Source: Nocardiopsis sp. CC223A
Lineage (GTDB): Bacteria > Actinomycetota > Actinomycetes > Streptosporangiales > Streptosporangiaceae
Reading direction: 5' to 3'
DNA: 64,000 nt
NCBI RefSeq assembly: GCF_030766825.1
Contig: NZ_JASFDV010000006.1
Span: 1 to 64,000, forward strand
The first letter of the stretch is position 1. Every line of letters begins with the position of its first letter. The notes below the pieces were generated by a model. That model had not been told where the DNA came from. It did no database searches and saw only the letters and a list, made by a program, of their open reading frames with translations. Made by a program: the position numbers and the translations under genes. Below are positions 1 to 10,275 of the stretch, piece by piece.

Positions 1-21
1 AAGTGGAAGGGCACACTTCAC

Positions 22-2187
<2,166 letters not shown>

Positions 2188-2262
2188 GGTGTTGGCCTTC
2201 TACCCGGAGGGAGGGGGGAGCGTTCGGGTGGGCTCTGTCTGGGTTGGTTGGTTGTGTCACCC

Positions 2263-2578
2263 GATTGTGGCGTGGGAACCGTTGTGGGGTAAGGGGTTTC
2301 GACTGAAACGGCCGCAACCGGTCCTGTGGGGCGACAGGGCGTGCCTGGGTTCAGCCGGGCCCCACGCGGTGGCGTCGGGGCGGCTGTGGGGCGGACACGG
2401 GCCCGTCCCCGGGCTCGGCCCTGCTGAGTCACGGGAGGGCAGAGTGCTCGGGGAGGTGGACCCCTGCTTGCACTGACCTTGGACTGGGGAGCACACCAGG
2501 AGCACGCAGGGGCCTGGAACGCGGCGAGGACCTCTGGCGAGGTTCTCGAACAACCCCTGTGACCTGGGGTTTTGGGGC
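2263..2578. repeat. Conserved element-end module, copy 1 (beside left att)
   Basis: This stretch is related over its length to 27825-28188, the sequence abutting the tRNA gene. Shared blocks in the same order are GATTGTGGCG, GGTAAGGGGTTTC with a GTTTC-GACT-GAAAC hairpin (2296-2309), the GGAGCAC direct repeat (2488-2505), and GACCTGGGGTTTTG directly before the tRNA-like sequence. The distance from the GGAGCAC repeat to the 42-bp core is 91 bp in both copies. It looks like the integrase-proximal end of a second element of the same family. Confidence 0.65.
2488..2505 (+). repeat. Putative integrase arm site a
   Basis: GGAGCAC-ACCA-GGAGCAC: two 7-bp direct repeats with an 11-bp period, 91 bp left of the att core. 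The same arrangement occurs at 2737, 22043 and 28098, always near att or att-like sequence. Function as arm-type binding sites is inferred from position and spacing. Confidence 0.5.
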
Positions 2579-2620
2579 GCACCCGGCAGGATTCGAACCT
2601 GCGGCCATCGGATTAGAAGT
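2579..2620 (-). repeat. attL: Left attachment site: 42-bp copy of tRNA-Arg 3' half
   Basis: These 42 bases are identical to 28189-28230, the tRNA-Arg(TCT) gene from its anticodon loop to its acceptor 3' strand. The 18 bases to the left match with two differences. After 2620 the sequence no longer follows the tRNA. A 3' tRNA fragment opposite an intact tRNA is the classic product of site-specific integration by a tyrosine recombinase. Confidence 0.85.
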
Positions 2621-2842
2621 GCCCTGGCTACGTGCCGTCATGTGTCGCTACGTACCGTTTCGTACCACCCCATCCGATCCGCCGTGCCGTCCGGTGCCAT
2701 GTTGTGCCGCCCGCTGTCGCCCCGGTCCAAAACCGCGGAGCACGACCGGAGCACGCACAGCCGATAACGGCGTCCGATGGCACCTCTCGAGGTTCTCGTT
2801 CGACGTTCGGCCGCTGACCGTGGAGTGCTCGCGAGGTGGGTA
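2621..2842. other. Element end with arm-like repeat, no gene seen
   Basis: No convincing coding sequence. At 2641-2672 there are short repeats of the type CGTACC / TACGT. At 2737-2754 lies GGAGCAC-GACC-GGAGCAC, the same 11-bp-period repeat found beside the other att sequences, here 117 bp to the right of the core. It would form the second arm of attP in an excised circle. Confidence 0.4.
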
Positions 2843-3490
2843 TCACGGAGGTGTTCGTCTGCCGATGGGGACGGTCAGCAGCCGGAAGTCGCCTCGGCGG
2901 CCTTCCAGCCGGGAGTACCACGACCACGTGCACCGGTACGTGCCGCGCAGCGCGAGGGGTTCTTCGCGTTTGGCGGTGGTGCCCTGGCCGGCGTAGGGGC
3001 GCCAAGCGCGGACGCCCGCCAGATGGGCGCCTTCGTAGAGGCGGAAGGCGTCGTGGATGGCGGGCCGGTGGTGGTCGGGGCGTTTCCAGTACAGGGGGTC
3101 GTTGGTCAGGAGCAGGACGGCGCCGTTCCAGCCCAGGTGCCGGTTGGTGAGCTGTTCCAGGTCGCGGATGTCGCGGACCAGATCGTAGCAGGTCAGGTCC
3201 TGGGCGCTGTGGTTCTTGAGGGCGAACCGCTCGCCCGCCACGGTCCCGGTCCAGGCCGCCCGGGGGTAGCGCAGCCGCAGGGCCAGGTGCACCCCCACTG
3301 CGGGGACGGACACGCGCAGGTCCATGCGTTCGGTTCCTCGGCCGTCGCCGGGGTGGAGTTCCAGGGTCGGGTCGCAGGCGCGGATGCTGCGGGCGAGGGA
3401 GTGCACCAGGTCGGACTTGGACTGGAATACCGGCCGTGTGCGCCTCAGGTGCTCGATCCACGTCCCGAACCGGCTGCCCCAGTTGCTCAT
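2843..3490 (-). CDS. PD-(D/E)XK-like protein, apparently lacking catalytic E-x-K
   Basis: A 215-residue protein starting at ATG 3490 (an in-frame TTG lies 9 nt upstream). Its layout recalls small actinomycete nuclease-fold proteins: an N-terminal FQSKSDLVHSLA helix, a strand with ERMDLRVSV (Asp57), a second strand, then AAWTGTVAGERFALKNH and a helix with CYDLVRDI. In homologues as I recall them, the second strand carries E-L-K-Y; here it reads R72-L-R-Y, so the E-x-K pair would be lost. The family call rests on remembered pattern similarity. It is the first gene inside the left end of the element and faces that end, which is common for accessory or defence genes. It may be a non-catalytic paralogue. 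Confidence 0.5.
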   Translation of the reverse strand: MSNWGSRFGTWIEHLRRTRPVFQSKSDLVHSLARSIRACDPTLELHPGDGRGTERMDLRVSVPAVGVHLALRLRYPRAAWTGTVAGERFALKNHSAQDLTCYDLVRDIRDLEQLTNRHLGWNGAVLLLTNDPLYWKRPDHHRPAIHDAFRLYEGAHLAGVRAWRPYAGQGTTAKREEPLALRGTYRCTWSWYSRLEGRRGDFRLLTVPIGRRTPP

Positions 3491-3918
3491 GCCGGTCAAC
3501 CTACAGCCGCCCTCTCGCGCAAGGAATGGGCTTGCTCGGATCGAGATCCGTCAGGATGTTCTGCGATCCGTAGGAGGCTGTTCCGGTGGGCGTCCGCTAC
3601 ACCAGCCAGCGGCGGACGGCGGACGGCGGCCGGTTCGCACGGTTGTCCTTCCCGGCACTGTACAAAAGGCGGAAACGACAAGCCATCCGGATCAGCTGTG
3701 CTGGCCCATCACGTCCTGAGCCACCCGTGACATCGCTGCAGCCACTCGCCCGAGCCGAGGCGACGCGCCCCGACCGCCGTTGTCCCTGCAAGGTCCTCGA
3801 CAAAGGGACCAGCGACCATCGAGTGCAAGACCCGCGAGGTGGGGATCTTGAACTTCATGAGCCGCGCTGGTCTGCTGGTCGGACAGGTCGATCCCTGCAT
3901 CTGTGCTGGAGGTTCCCC
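3491..3918. other. Divergent intergenic region
   Basis: No supported gene. It separates the minus-strand nuclease-like gene from the plus-strand gene starting at 3919 and presumably holds both promoters. Lower local GC near 3655-3700 is compatible with a promoter, but no clear -35/-10 pair can be named. Confidence 0.3.
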
Positions 3919-4905
3919 GTGTCGTCCACACCGTTGTTCTCCACCTATCGGCAGGGCGAGAACCGGGTCACCTCCTCCATGCTGGCCGTCTTCGAACGGA
4001 TCGGCTTGTCCCTGGTCGAGGAGATCCTGGCCAAGGCCTCGGGCGAGGCCACCCTGGAGACGGTTACCTTCACCAACCAGCCCAAGACCGCCAAGGGATC
4101 GGTCCCCGACGCCCGGATCTCGGCGGATTTCACCTACCTGTTCGAGGTCAAGACCGCCCGCGGCACGGTCCGCGCCAAGCAGCTCCGCTGTCACCTGGCG
4201 AACCTGGGAGAAGGGCCGGGTCGGTACCTGTTCGTGCTCACACCCGACCCCGTACGGCCCGCGGCCGTCGACGTCGTGGACGACCGGCGTGTGGTGTGGT
4301 TCAACTTCGCCGCCCTGCACGACGCCATCACCGCCGTGGTGGACGACGCCTACCTCGCGCCCTCTGAACGTGATCGGTTCCTGCTGCGCGAGCTCCAGGC
4401 GCTGTTCGACAACGACGGCCTACTCACCTTCGACGATGTGGTGGTCGTGGCCGCCAGCCACGCCTACCCCGTCTATCTGGAGGCCTCGGCCTACATCTGC
4501 CAGGCCGGCCGGGCTTTCCGGGAAGGGCTGACCCACATGGGTTTCTACGCCGGGCAGGCCATCCAGCCGCACCTGGCCCACATCCTCACCTGTGAGGACC
4601 ACGTGCCCTTCACCTATGAGGAGGCGCTGTGGCGCGAGGCCGACGGTGGCCGGGGCGCCCGGATCGGCGAGTTGATCCGCGCCTCGCTGGACGCCGGGGT
4701 CCAGGAGGAGGGGAAGGAGTACATGGTGTTTCTGCTCTCGGGGCCGCGGGATCCCGACACGGTGGTGTTGGAGGCGCCGGTGGTCAACGACACGGTGGCC
4801 GCCTCCGGCCGACCGTGGGCGTGGACGATGGGCCAGCGGTACGTGTCCCTGGCCGCTCTGCGCAGGCCCGGGGTACGCACCACCAGCGACCTGGAAACAC
4901 CCTGA
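3919..4905 (+). CDS. PD-(D/E)XK-fold nuclease-like protein
   Basis: A 328-residue protein. The GTG start is chosen because GGAGG lies 6 nt upstream and the open frame before it looks non-coding. The core motif is readable: P63-D64, a short loop, then F75-E76-V77-K78 at the end of a strand, and Q88 in the following helix. This is the PD-x(n)-E-x-K arrangement of restriction-endonuclease-like enzymes. The preceding helices (residues 20-45) fit a fold-start motif. The C-terminal ~200 residues are not recognised. It is a probable DNA-cutting or DNA-sensing protein in the accessory region, possibly defensive; its partner and substrate cannot be read from the sequence. It reads away from the other nuclease-like gene. 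Confidence 0.6.
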   Translation: MSSTPLFSTYRQGENRVTSSMLAVFERIGLSLVEEILAKASGEATLETVTFTNQPKTAKGSVPDARISADFTYLFEVKTARGTVRAKQLRCHLANLGEGPGRYLFVLTPDPVRPAAVDVVDDRRVVWFNFAALHDAITAVVDDAYLAPSERDRFLLRELQALFDNDGLLTFDDVVVVAASHAYPVYLEASAYICQAGRAFREGLTHMGFYAGQAIQPHLAHILTCEDHVPFTYEEALWREADGGRGARIGELIRASLDAGVQEEGKEYMVFLLSGPRDPDTVVLEAPVVNDTVAASGRPWAWTMGQRYVSLAALRRPGVRTTSDLETP

Positions 4906-5264
4906 CCTGTATCGGAAGCTGGGATATGCCATCAGCCAGACACCACTCCTTTCCGTGCTAGTGCTCTGATGGTGCGAGTCGCAGCGAAAACCGTCCAGAC
5001 GAAGGCAGTCTCTGCGAAACTGGGCAGTGGCTGTGAGCAGCGGACCTTCAAGGCAGCTGTTGGACCCGGTAGTGGAACCCAGCGAGGTGACGTCTTATAC
5101 AACGTCTGTGCAACCATCTCCCGGGGGCTCTTTACAGCAGGGTGCTGCCTATTTGCTAATGTACGGACAGGTGTTCGATTTTGAGCCTGTTGGTGATCGC
5201 TGTACTCGGCTCGTAGTCAGGTTTGTCCGTTTTTCCGTAGTTGTCTTCGAAGGCTGGTGCCGCT
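4906..5264. other. Intergenic region without recognised gene
   Basis: About 360 bp between the nuclease-like gene and the DUF5131 gene. Short open frames exist but lack convincing ribosome sites or sensible composition. Local GC falls between 5080 and 5240, which would suit the promoter of the downstream gene. Confidence 0.3.
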
Positions 5265-6020
5265 GTGGCAGGACGAAGCTCGATCGAGTGGACTGAAGCC
5301 ACCTGGAACCCCACCACTGGCTGCGACCGCGTCGCCTCCGGTTGCGACAACTGCTATGCCCTCACCCTGGCCAAACGCCTCAAAGCTATGGGCGCGGAGA
5401 AGTACCAGAACGATGGCGACCCGCGTACTTCGGGCCCCGGGTTCGACGTGACCATCCACCCTCAGGCTTTGGACATACCGCGCAAGTGGAAGAGTCCGCG
5501 CCTGGTGTTCGTCAATTCGATGAGTGACCTGTTCCACGCTCGGGTGCCCAAGGACTTCATCACCCAGGTCTTCACAGTGATGGCCGAAACACCCCAGCAC
5601 ACGTACCAGATCTTGACTAAGCGTTCTCTGCGCTTGGCCCGCCTTGCTGATCAGCTGCCTTGGCCGCCCAACGTGTGGATGGGGGTTTCGGTGGAATCGG
5701 CTGATGTACTCGAACGTGTCGACCACTTGCGCCGGGTCCCTGCAGCCGTAAGGTTCTTGTCTTGCGAGCCTCTGCTGGGACCGCTGGCGGAGTTGGACCT
5801 TGCCGCTATCGACTGGGTGATTGCAGGAGGGGAGAGTGGCCACGAACACCGACCCATGCAGGTTGAATGGGTGCGTCAGATCCGTGATGTCTGCCAGCAG
5901 ACCTCCACCGCGTTCTTCTTCAAACAATGGGGCGGTCGCACTCCCAAGGCTAACGGCCGACTTCTCGATGGGCGGACTTGGGATGAGAAGCCGGAGATAC
6001 CTCTGCTGGCCGAGCGTTAA
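5265..6020 (+). CDS. DUF5131 (phage Gp37/Gp68) family three-Cys protein
   Basis: A 251-residue protein opening with SSIEWTEATWNPTTGC, hallmark of the DUF5131/Gp37-Gp68 family. Three cysteines sit at 20, 27 and 30 (C-x6-C-x2-C). The family is often regarded as radical-SAM-like, with these cysteines suggested to hold an iron-sulphur cluster; activity is unproven. Other family blocks are the VFVNSMSDLFH segment, QILTKR, WMGVSVE, FLSCEPLL, WVIAGGESG and FFKQWGG near the C-terminus. The GTG at 5265 has GAAGG 11 nt upstream; a TTG at 5241 would add eight residues. Its 3' end overlaps that of the convergent TcmP gene by 4 bp. The two families are recurrent neighbours, so they probably act together. 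Confidence 0.85.
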   Translation: MAGRSSIEWTEATWNPTTGCDRVASGCDNCYALTLAKRLKAMGAEKYQNDGDPRTSGPGFDVTIHPQALDIPRKWKSPRLVFVNSMSDLFHARVPKDFITQVFTVMAETPQHTYQILTKRSLRLARLADQLPWPPNVWMGVSVESADVLERVDHLRRVPAAVRFLSCEPLLGPLAELDLAAIDWVIAGGESGHEHRPMQVEWVRQIRDVCQQTSTAFFFKQWGGRTPKANGRLLDGRTWDEKPEIPLLAER

Positions 6021-7135
6021 CCGTAGGTATCGGCCTCGCGAACATCCTTGGGGGCATAGAAGCGCACGCGGCATCCTTCAGGCCACGGAGTACGTGCCGT
6101 GACCGGTTCAACCCGTATGGCCAGTCCCCGTTGGGCCAACTGGTCGAGAACCTGGCGCAGATGTTTGTCGACGAACCGGTGTTCGGCCGCCTCCCGTGAC
6201 AACTGAGCCCAAGTCCGTTCGGTTCCTGCATGGGCCTCAAGGGCGGCTTCGAGAGCGTTGACCACGGGAGAGTCGGCGAATAGGGTATCGGCGGCGGCAG
6301 TATCCGCAGACGCGCTGAGCCCGGTGTAACCGTCCAGCTTCCATCCCACGGGATTCCAGCACCTGAGCCCGGCTTCATTGTGAGTAGCCATGACCAGGTG
6401 GTAGACCTCACTGGTGTTACTCACTCGCACGCCGAAGCTTCCGGTGAACAGGCCGAGCCGCTTCAGGCCCTCTTCATAGGCCCTGGCGAGGGCCCTTTTA
6501 CGTGCGCCGGCTCCGGGCACCGCCACTGCGGCCCTCCAGTGTTCTCCACCGAAGCAACGGTCCATGGTCTCGTCGTAACCGGCCTTTTCGCAGAATCGGT
6601 GCATGAACCCTGTGAAAAGCGTGACGATCACCTCATCGCGCCGGTTCTCCAGGCACCGGCGGACCAGCTCGAAGGGTGCGTCCCTGATTCTGAACGGATC
6701 GATGATCCACAGGACAGGGCGTCTGGGATCTCCGCTTCGTGCGAGTGCGGACAGGCGTTGCTGCTCTTCGGCGAAGGCCCCTGGTTCCTGGATCATGACC
6801 TTCAGCCTCGGGTCAGAGGGGGGCTTAGAGAACTGCTTCCGCAGTTCCTCCACACGATCAGCCCGTTGCTCCAAGCAGATCAGATTGAGTTTGGAGAACC
6901 TTGCTCGAGCGCTGTGCTCCAGATAGGCCTTTGCTGCCAGAATGGGGGATCCGGGGGCTCCATCCTGATAGATCCCAGGGCCAGAAAATGCATCCACAAT
7001 ACTGGCCTCAGGAAATTTCTGGAGGATCTTCGCCATCCAGCAGTCCATGTACTTCCGATAGACCAGGTGCTTCACCTGCAGATGCGGGTCGCTGAGCCAA
7101 ATCGTCTTTTCTTTGAGTTCTTCAGATCGACTCAA
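6017..7135 (-). CDS. tcmP: Three-Cys-motif partner protein TcmP
   Basis: A 372-residue protein whose N-terminal half matches the TcmP family: a KHLVYRKYMDCWMAKIL helix, then IVDAFSGPGIY, which resembles the nucleotide-binding loop of a Rossmann methyltransferase, then a PILAAKAYLEH stretch and an LNLICLEQRADR strand. RPVLWIIDPFRIRDAPFELV later provides a DPF catalytic-like motif. The C-terminal ~90 residues look like a winged helix (LSREAAEHRFVDKHLRQVLDQL). The TTG start has AAGGAGA about 6 nt upstream, strong enough to decide it. It is convergent with the DUF5131 gene and overlaps it by 4 bp. The role is unknown; neighbourhood and family distribution hint at a mobile defence or nucleic-acid-modification function. 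Confidence 0.85.
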   Translation of the reverse strand: MSRSEELKEKTIWLSDPHLQVKHLVYRKYMDCWMAKILQKFPEASIVDAFSGPGIYQDGAPGSPILAAKAYLEHSARARFSKLNLICLEQRADRVEELRKQFSKPPSDPRLKVMIQEPGAFAEEQQRLSALARSGDPRRPVLWIIDPFRIRDAPFELVRRCLENRRDEVIVTLFTGFMHRFCEKAGYDETMDRCFGGEHWRAAVAVPGAGARKRALARAYEEGLKRLGLFTGSFGVRVSNTSEVYHLVMATHNEAGLRCWNPVGWKLDGYTGLSASADTAAADTLFADSPVVNALEAALEAHAGTERTWAQLSREAAEHRFVDKHLRQVLDQLAQRGLAIRVEPVTARTPWPEGCRVRFYAPKDVREADTYG

Positions 7136-7538
7136 TTCGATCTCCTTGCGTTACGAATCCACACAGGCAAGCAATGCAAGTCTCGCGTGAGGGAACTTTG
7201 GAAGCAAGTACCACAAGGGTGAGCGTAGATTCGTCGGAAGATCCGACTTCCCCCTTGTTGGGCTTGACCTGCTCTTATGTCTCTTGGTGGCTGGTTTCCG
7301 TGGCCGGAAGTGGCCATATCATCAGAGAGGATTTCGGAGTTTGGGCCACGTTTGCTATCGGCACTGTTGCGCCACGAGTGCGGAGATGGGTCGTTTATAG
7401 GTAGACGACTTGCTTGATGTGTCGCTGTGCAGAAGGAGGAAGTATGGTCCTCCGGCGTCGCCCTGCGGGGGGAGGCGTCAAATCGCCTCAAGCGGCTTTA
7501 GCTGAAGACTGTGGTCGTGATCGTTGAGGAAGTGGTGC
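7136..7538. other. Intergenic region with a weak tiny-ORF candidate
   Basis: Holds the TcmP promoter side and the 3' flank of a truncated regulator. One tiny frame, ATG 7444 to TGA 7527 on the plus strand (27 codons), has AGAAGGAGGA about 3 nt upstream. The same bases also form a CCTCC/GGAGG hairpin, so the Shine-Dalgarno match may be accidental. Confidence 0.25.
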
Positions 7539-8033
7539 TCATGATGTGCGAAGGGTAGCTATGTCGGCGGCCAGATCGGCGGTTTCTCCTCGGGTTCGGT
7601 AATTCAGGGCGGCCTGCTGGAGCGGGGCGAGGCGGTCGATGATGCGCACGGAGCAGACGCGGCGGACGAGGTCGACGGTCCGATGGCCGATGAGGACTCC
7701 TTGGTCGGGGTCGCCGTTGCGCAGGTGGGCGGTGGCCAGGGTGGTCAGCTCGAAGGCCTGGCTGCGCCCCATGTCCGGGCTGCGGGCCTCCACGGCCCGG
7801 TACAGGTGCTCGGTCGTGGCCGTGTACGTGCGGGGCGAGGGGGAGGGGAGCGCGGCGTTGACGACGCCGGAGAGCGCGTCCAGGTCGGCTTCGTGGAAGA
7901 ACCGCACCCACGGGGCGGTGTCCGAGTCGGCGCGGGCGAAGGCGTTGTGGGCCCGGGCGAGGGAGTCCAGGGAACGTTTCTCGTCATCGAGAACGGCGTA
8001 AGCCCACGCCGCGTTGGCACACATGAGCGCCAC
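7539..8033 (-). pseudogene. Truncated XRE/TPR-type regulator, N-terminal HTH missing
   Basis: The 164 readable residues match the C-terminal half of the common actinomycete regulators with an N-terminal XRE helix-turn-helix and a helical repeat region: CANAAWAYAVLDDEKRSLDSLARAH, FHEADLDALSGVV, a QAFELTTLATAHLRNG block and a final RTRGETADLAADI. Upstream of the only usable start (GTG 8033), the same frame continues to code for family-like sequence (FLQLGQIAAQDSGCERT) up to a stop at 8094-8096. The DNA-binding domain is therefore absent rather than missed. It is divergent from, and abuts, an intact regulator of similar architecture. It is probably a remnant left by recombination. Confidence 0.65.
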
Positions 8034-8166
8034 GGTGCGCTCGCATCCGGAGTCCTGGGCGGCGATCTGTCCCAGTTGCAGGAACCGGAGTGCTCAGCTC
8101 CGGAGAGTTCGCTGGAGTTTGGTTACTGTGGTCATCCCTGCGCTTCTCCTTCCGAAGGAGCCCCCT

Positions 8167-9489
8167 GTGTGCGGTAACTGCGGTCGTCCACGCGGCGAAG
8201 GACAAGGAGGCTGCACCTGTATCCCGTCCTTCATGTGGCGTGAGCCTGAGGTCGTTGCCGCTGTTCGAGACCGTGATGCTCGGAGTGTGATCCGATTCCT
8301 GCGACACCACGTCAGGGACCTATCGCAGGAAGCGCTGGCCCGGATGTGCGGGGTGGCCCAGAGCACGATCGCCCGAGCTGAAGCGGGCCACGGGCTGACC
8401 GACCGACGCAAAGCCATCGAGGCCCTTCGAGGACTCGGCGCACCGTTGAAAACGGAAGGACCTCACCTTCCTCAGCCCCGAGCCATCAGCTCTACCGAGT
8501 CGCCAACGCCGAAGGCGGACATCGGCACAGAGGCTGGTGTTGACGGTTCCGCTGCTCTCGGTTCTCTGTGGCGGAACGTTGTGGAGGGAACCACCGCCGA
8601 AGCCGTCACCGCTTTCCGGCTGGCGGACCGGCGCGCGGGCGGCGGCCACCTCTACACGCTGGTCATGCGCTATCTCTCCTCCCGGGTCGGTCCTGCCCTA
8701 GTCTCGGAAAGCGGCACCCCCACCACTTTCATCGCCGCGGCGGGGCTGACGGAGATGGCCGGATGGATGGCCCACGACGCAGGCCGCGATGATGTCGCCG
8801 CCAACCACTTCCAACGGGCGTTGAACCTGGCCCGAGCCGGAGAAGCGGGTTCCCTCACCGCACAGATCTGGGCCAGTCGTGCCCACCTGGCACTGCATCG
8901 CGATGACACTGAGAACGCGCTGCTCGCCGCCGAACAAGCCTGGCGACAACTCGATGGCACCGAGGACACCGCACTACGCGGCAGGGCATTGGCCATGCTC
9001 ACCCGTGCCCACGCCGCCCGCGGAGACGCGACCACCGCCCGAACCTTTCTCCGTCAAGGCGAGCACCTGCTGTCCGTACCGATCTCCCCACCCGCCTCGG
9101 AATGGACCAGCCCCTTCGACCTGGCATCGTTGGCCAGTGAAGCGGCCCGGAGCATGTGCGACCTGGACGACCACACCGCCGCCGTCGAACACGCCCACCA
9201 CGCTTTGAACCTGCGTTCCCCCGAACGGGTTCGGGCCCGCGTGCTCGCCTCCCTGACCCTGGCCCGAGCTTTGATCGGCCATCACAAAGTGGATGAGGCG
9301 GCCAGCCTCGTCGCGGAAGCGGGGACCGCGATCGCCGAGGTGGGGTCGGCCGTGGCCAGCGCCCGCTTCCAGGAGGTGCGTGCGGCGTTGGCCTCTTATC
9401 GCAACGTTCCTGCGGTCGCTACCGTGCTGTCCCAGACGGGGAAAGCTCCACACGGGTCGCCGGCACCGACCTTGAACCGGAGCGGGTGA
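8167..9489 (+). CDS. XRE-family regulator with zinc-ribbon-like N-terminus and TPR-like domain
   Basis: A 440-residue protein starting at GTG 8167, with AAGGAG 8 nt upstream. The N-terminus carries C-x2-C and C-x-C pairs (CGNCG then GGCTC), a possible metal knuckle. An XRE helix-turn-helix follows (LSQEALARMCGVAQSTIARAEAG, about residues 53-75). The remainder is a helical array typical of TPR-type regulators, in which peptide or ligand binding controls DNA binding. The NUDIX gene starts 20 bp downstream and is probably co-transcribed. This pair recurs in actinomycete genomes; whether it controls the lanthipeptide genes beyond it is a guess based on position. Confidence 0.8.
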   Translation: MCGNCGRPRGEGQGGCTCIPSFMWREPEVVAAVRDRDARSVIRFLRHHVRDLSQEALARMCGVAQSTIARAEAGHGLTDRRKAIEALRGLGAPLKTEGPHLPQPRAISSTESPTPKADIGTEAGVDGSAALGSLWRNVVEGTTAEAVTAFRLADRRAGGGHLYTLVMRYLSSRVGPALVSESGTPTTFIAAAGLTEMAGWMAHDAGRDDVAANHFQRALNLARAGEAGSLTAQIWASRAHLALHRDDTENALLAAEQAWRQLDGTEDTALRGRALAMLTRAHAARGDATTARTFLRQGEHLLSVPISPPASEWTSPFDLASLASEAARSMCDLDDHTAAVEHAHHALNLRSPERVRARVLASLTLARALIGHHKVDEAASLVAEAGTAIAEVGSAVASARFQEVRAALASYRNVPAVATVLSQTGKAPHGSPAPTLNRSG

Positions 9490-9508
9490 ACAGGCGAAGG
9501 GGTACACG

Positions 9509-10036
9509 ATGGCCGACGACGGTAGAGAAGAAGAACCCCTCTACGTTCGCGACCCAGCGGCCTGGCGCCGCACGCTGGCCGAGGGCAACCGGTTCCAGGC
9601 CCGCAAGCGCGTCGCCGCCAAAGTCATCCTGCACGACGAACAGGGACGCCTGCTGTTGGTCGATCCCACCTACAAACCCTTCTGGGACCTTCCCGGTGGC
9701 ATGGCCGAGGCCAACGAGTCCCCGCATGAGGCCGCCCTGCGCGAAGTGCGCGAGGAACTCGGCCTGGCCCTCGTCCTGGGGGATCTGCTGTGCGTGGAGT
9801 GGGTCCCGCCCCGCGACCCCTGGGATGACCTGCTCATGTTCGTCTTCGACGGTGGAACACTGACCCCCGAGCGCGCAGCGAACCTGCACCCGGTGGATCC
9901 CGAGGTTGGCGACATCGGATGGTTCACCCCTGAGCAGGCGTCACAGTGCCTTCGCGAAGACGTCTGGGCCCGCACCCGTCAAGCTCTGATCGCGTTGGAG
10001 AACAAGACCACCGTCTATCTCACCCCCGACAGGTGA
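9509..10036 (+). CDS. NUDIX hydrolase
   Basis: A 175-residue protein with a perfect Nudix box: G64, E70, then R78-E-V-R-E-E-L-G-L86, fitting Gx5Ex7REUxEExGU. It should hydrolyse a nucleoside diphosphate linked to another moiety with Mg2+; the substrate cannot be read. The start ATG lies 20 bp after the XRE-TPR gene, suggesting one transcript. In actinomycetes such XRE-TPR/NUDIX pairs often flank accessory clusters. The next 240 bp hold repeats and an inverted repeat that look like the control region of the lanthipeptide operon, so this gene is likely outside that operon. Confidence 0.9.
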   Translation: MADDGREEEPLYVRDPAAWRRTLAEGNRFQARKRVAAKVILHDEQGRLLLVDPTYKPFWDLPGGMAEANESPHEAALREVREELGLALVLGDLLCVEWVPPRDPWDDLLMFVFDGGTLTPERAANLHPVDPEVGDIGWFTPEQASQCLREDVWARTRQALIALENKTTVYLTPDR

Positions 10037-10121
10037 GCACCTCCACCACCAGGTTCAACCCGACCGGCGGTCCGCACCCCAACTGTGTTGGTCAGGTCGT
10101 CGCCCCAAGCCAGACCCCCTG

Positions 10122-10171
10122 AATCGAACACCGCGCATAAATCGAACATGGAGAATATGCGCGTGCGCATA
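10122..10171 (+). promoter_or_regulatory. Putative operator region of the lanthipeptide operon
   Basis: Two exact copies of AATCGAACA begin at 10122 and 10140 (18-bp period). They are followed by TATGCGC-GT-GCGCATA at 10156-10171, a perfect 7-bp inverted repeat with a 2-bp spacer. This lies about 105 bp before the methyltransferase start. The arrangement resembles a regulator-binding site overlapping a promoter. The cognate regulator is unknown; XRE proteins are encoded on both sides of the cluster. Confidence 0.4.
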
Positions 10172-10275
10172 GGTCGTCACCCTCCGGCGCGGGACACTGC
10201 AACCGTCCCTGTCCCGCCGAACGGCACGGCCCTTGTGGTCGGTCGTCGGCATCCGCCGATTGTTGGGAGACCCCT

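Noticed and set aside
7444-7527. 27-codon plus-strand gene with strong Shine-Dalgarno match
   Set aside because: The purine tract also forms one arm of a hairpin and the peptide has no distinctive feature; kept only as a note in the intergenic entry.
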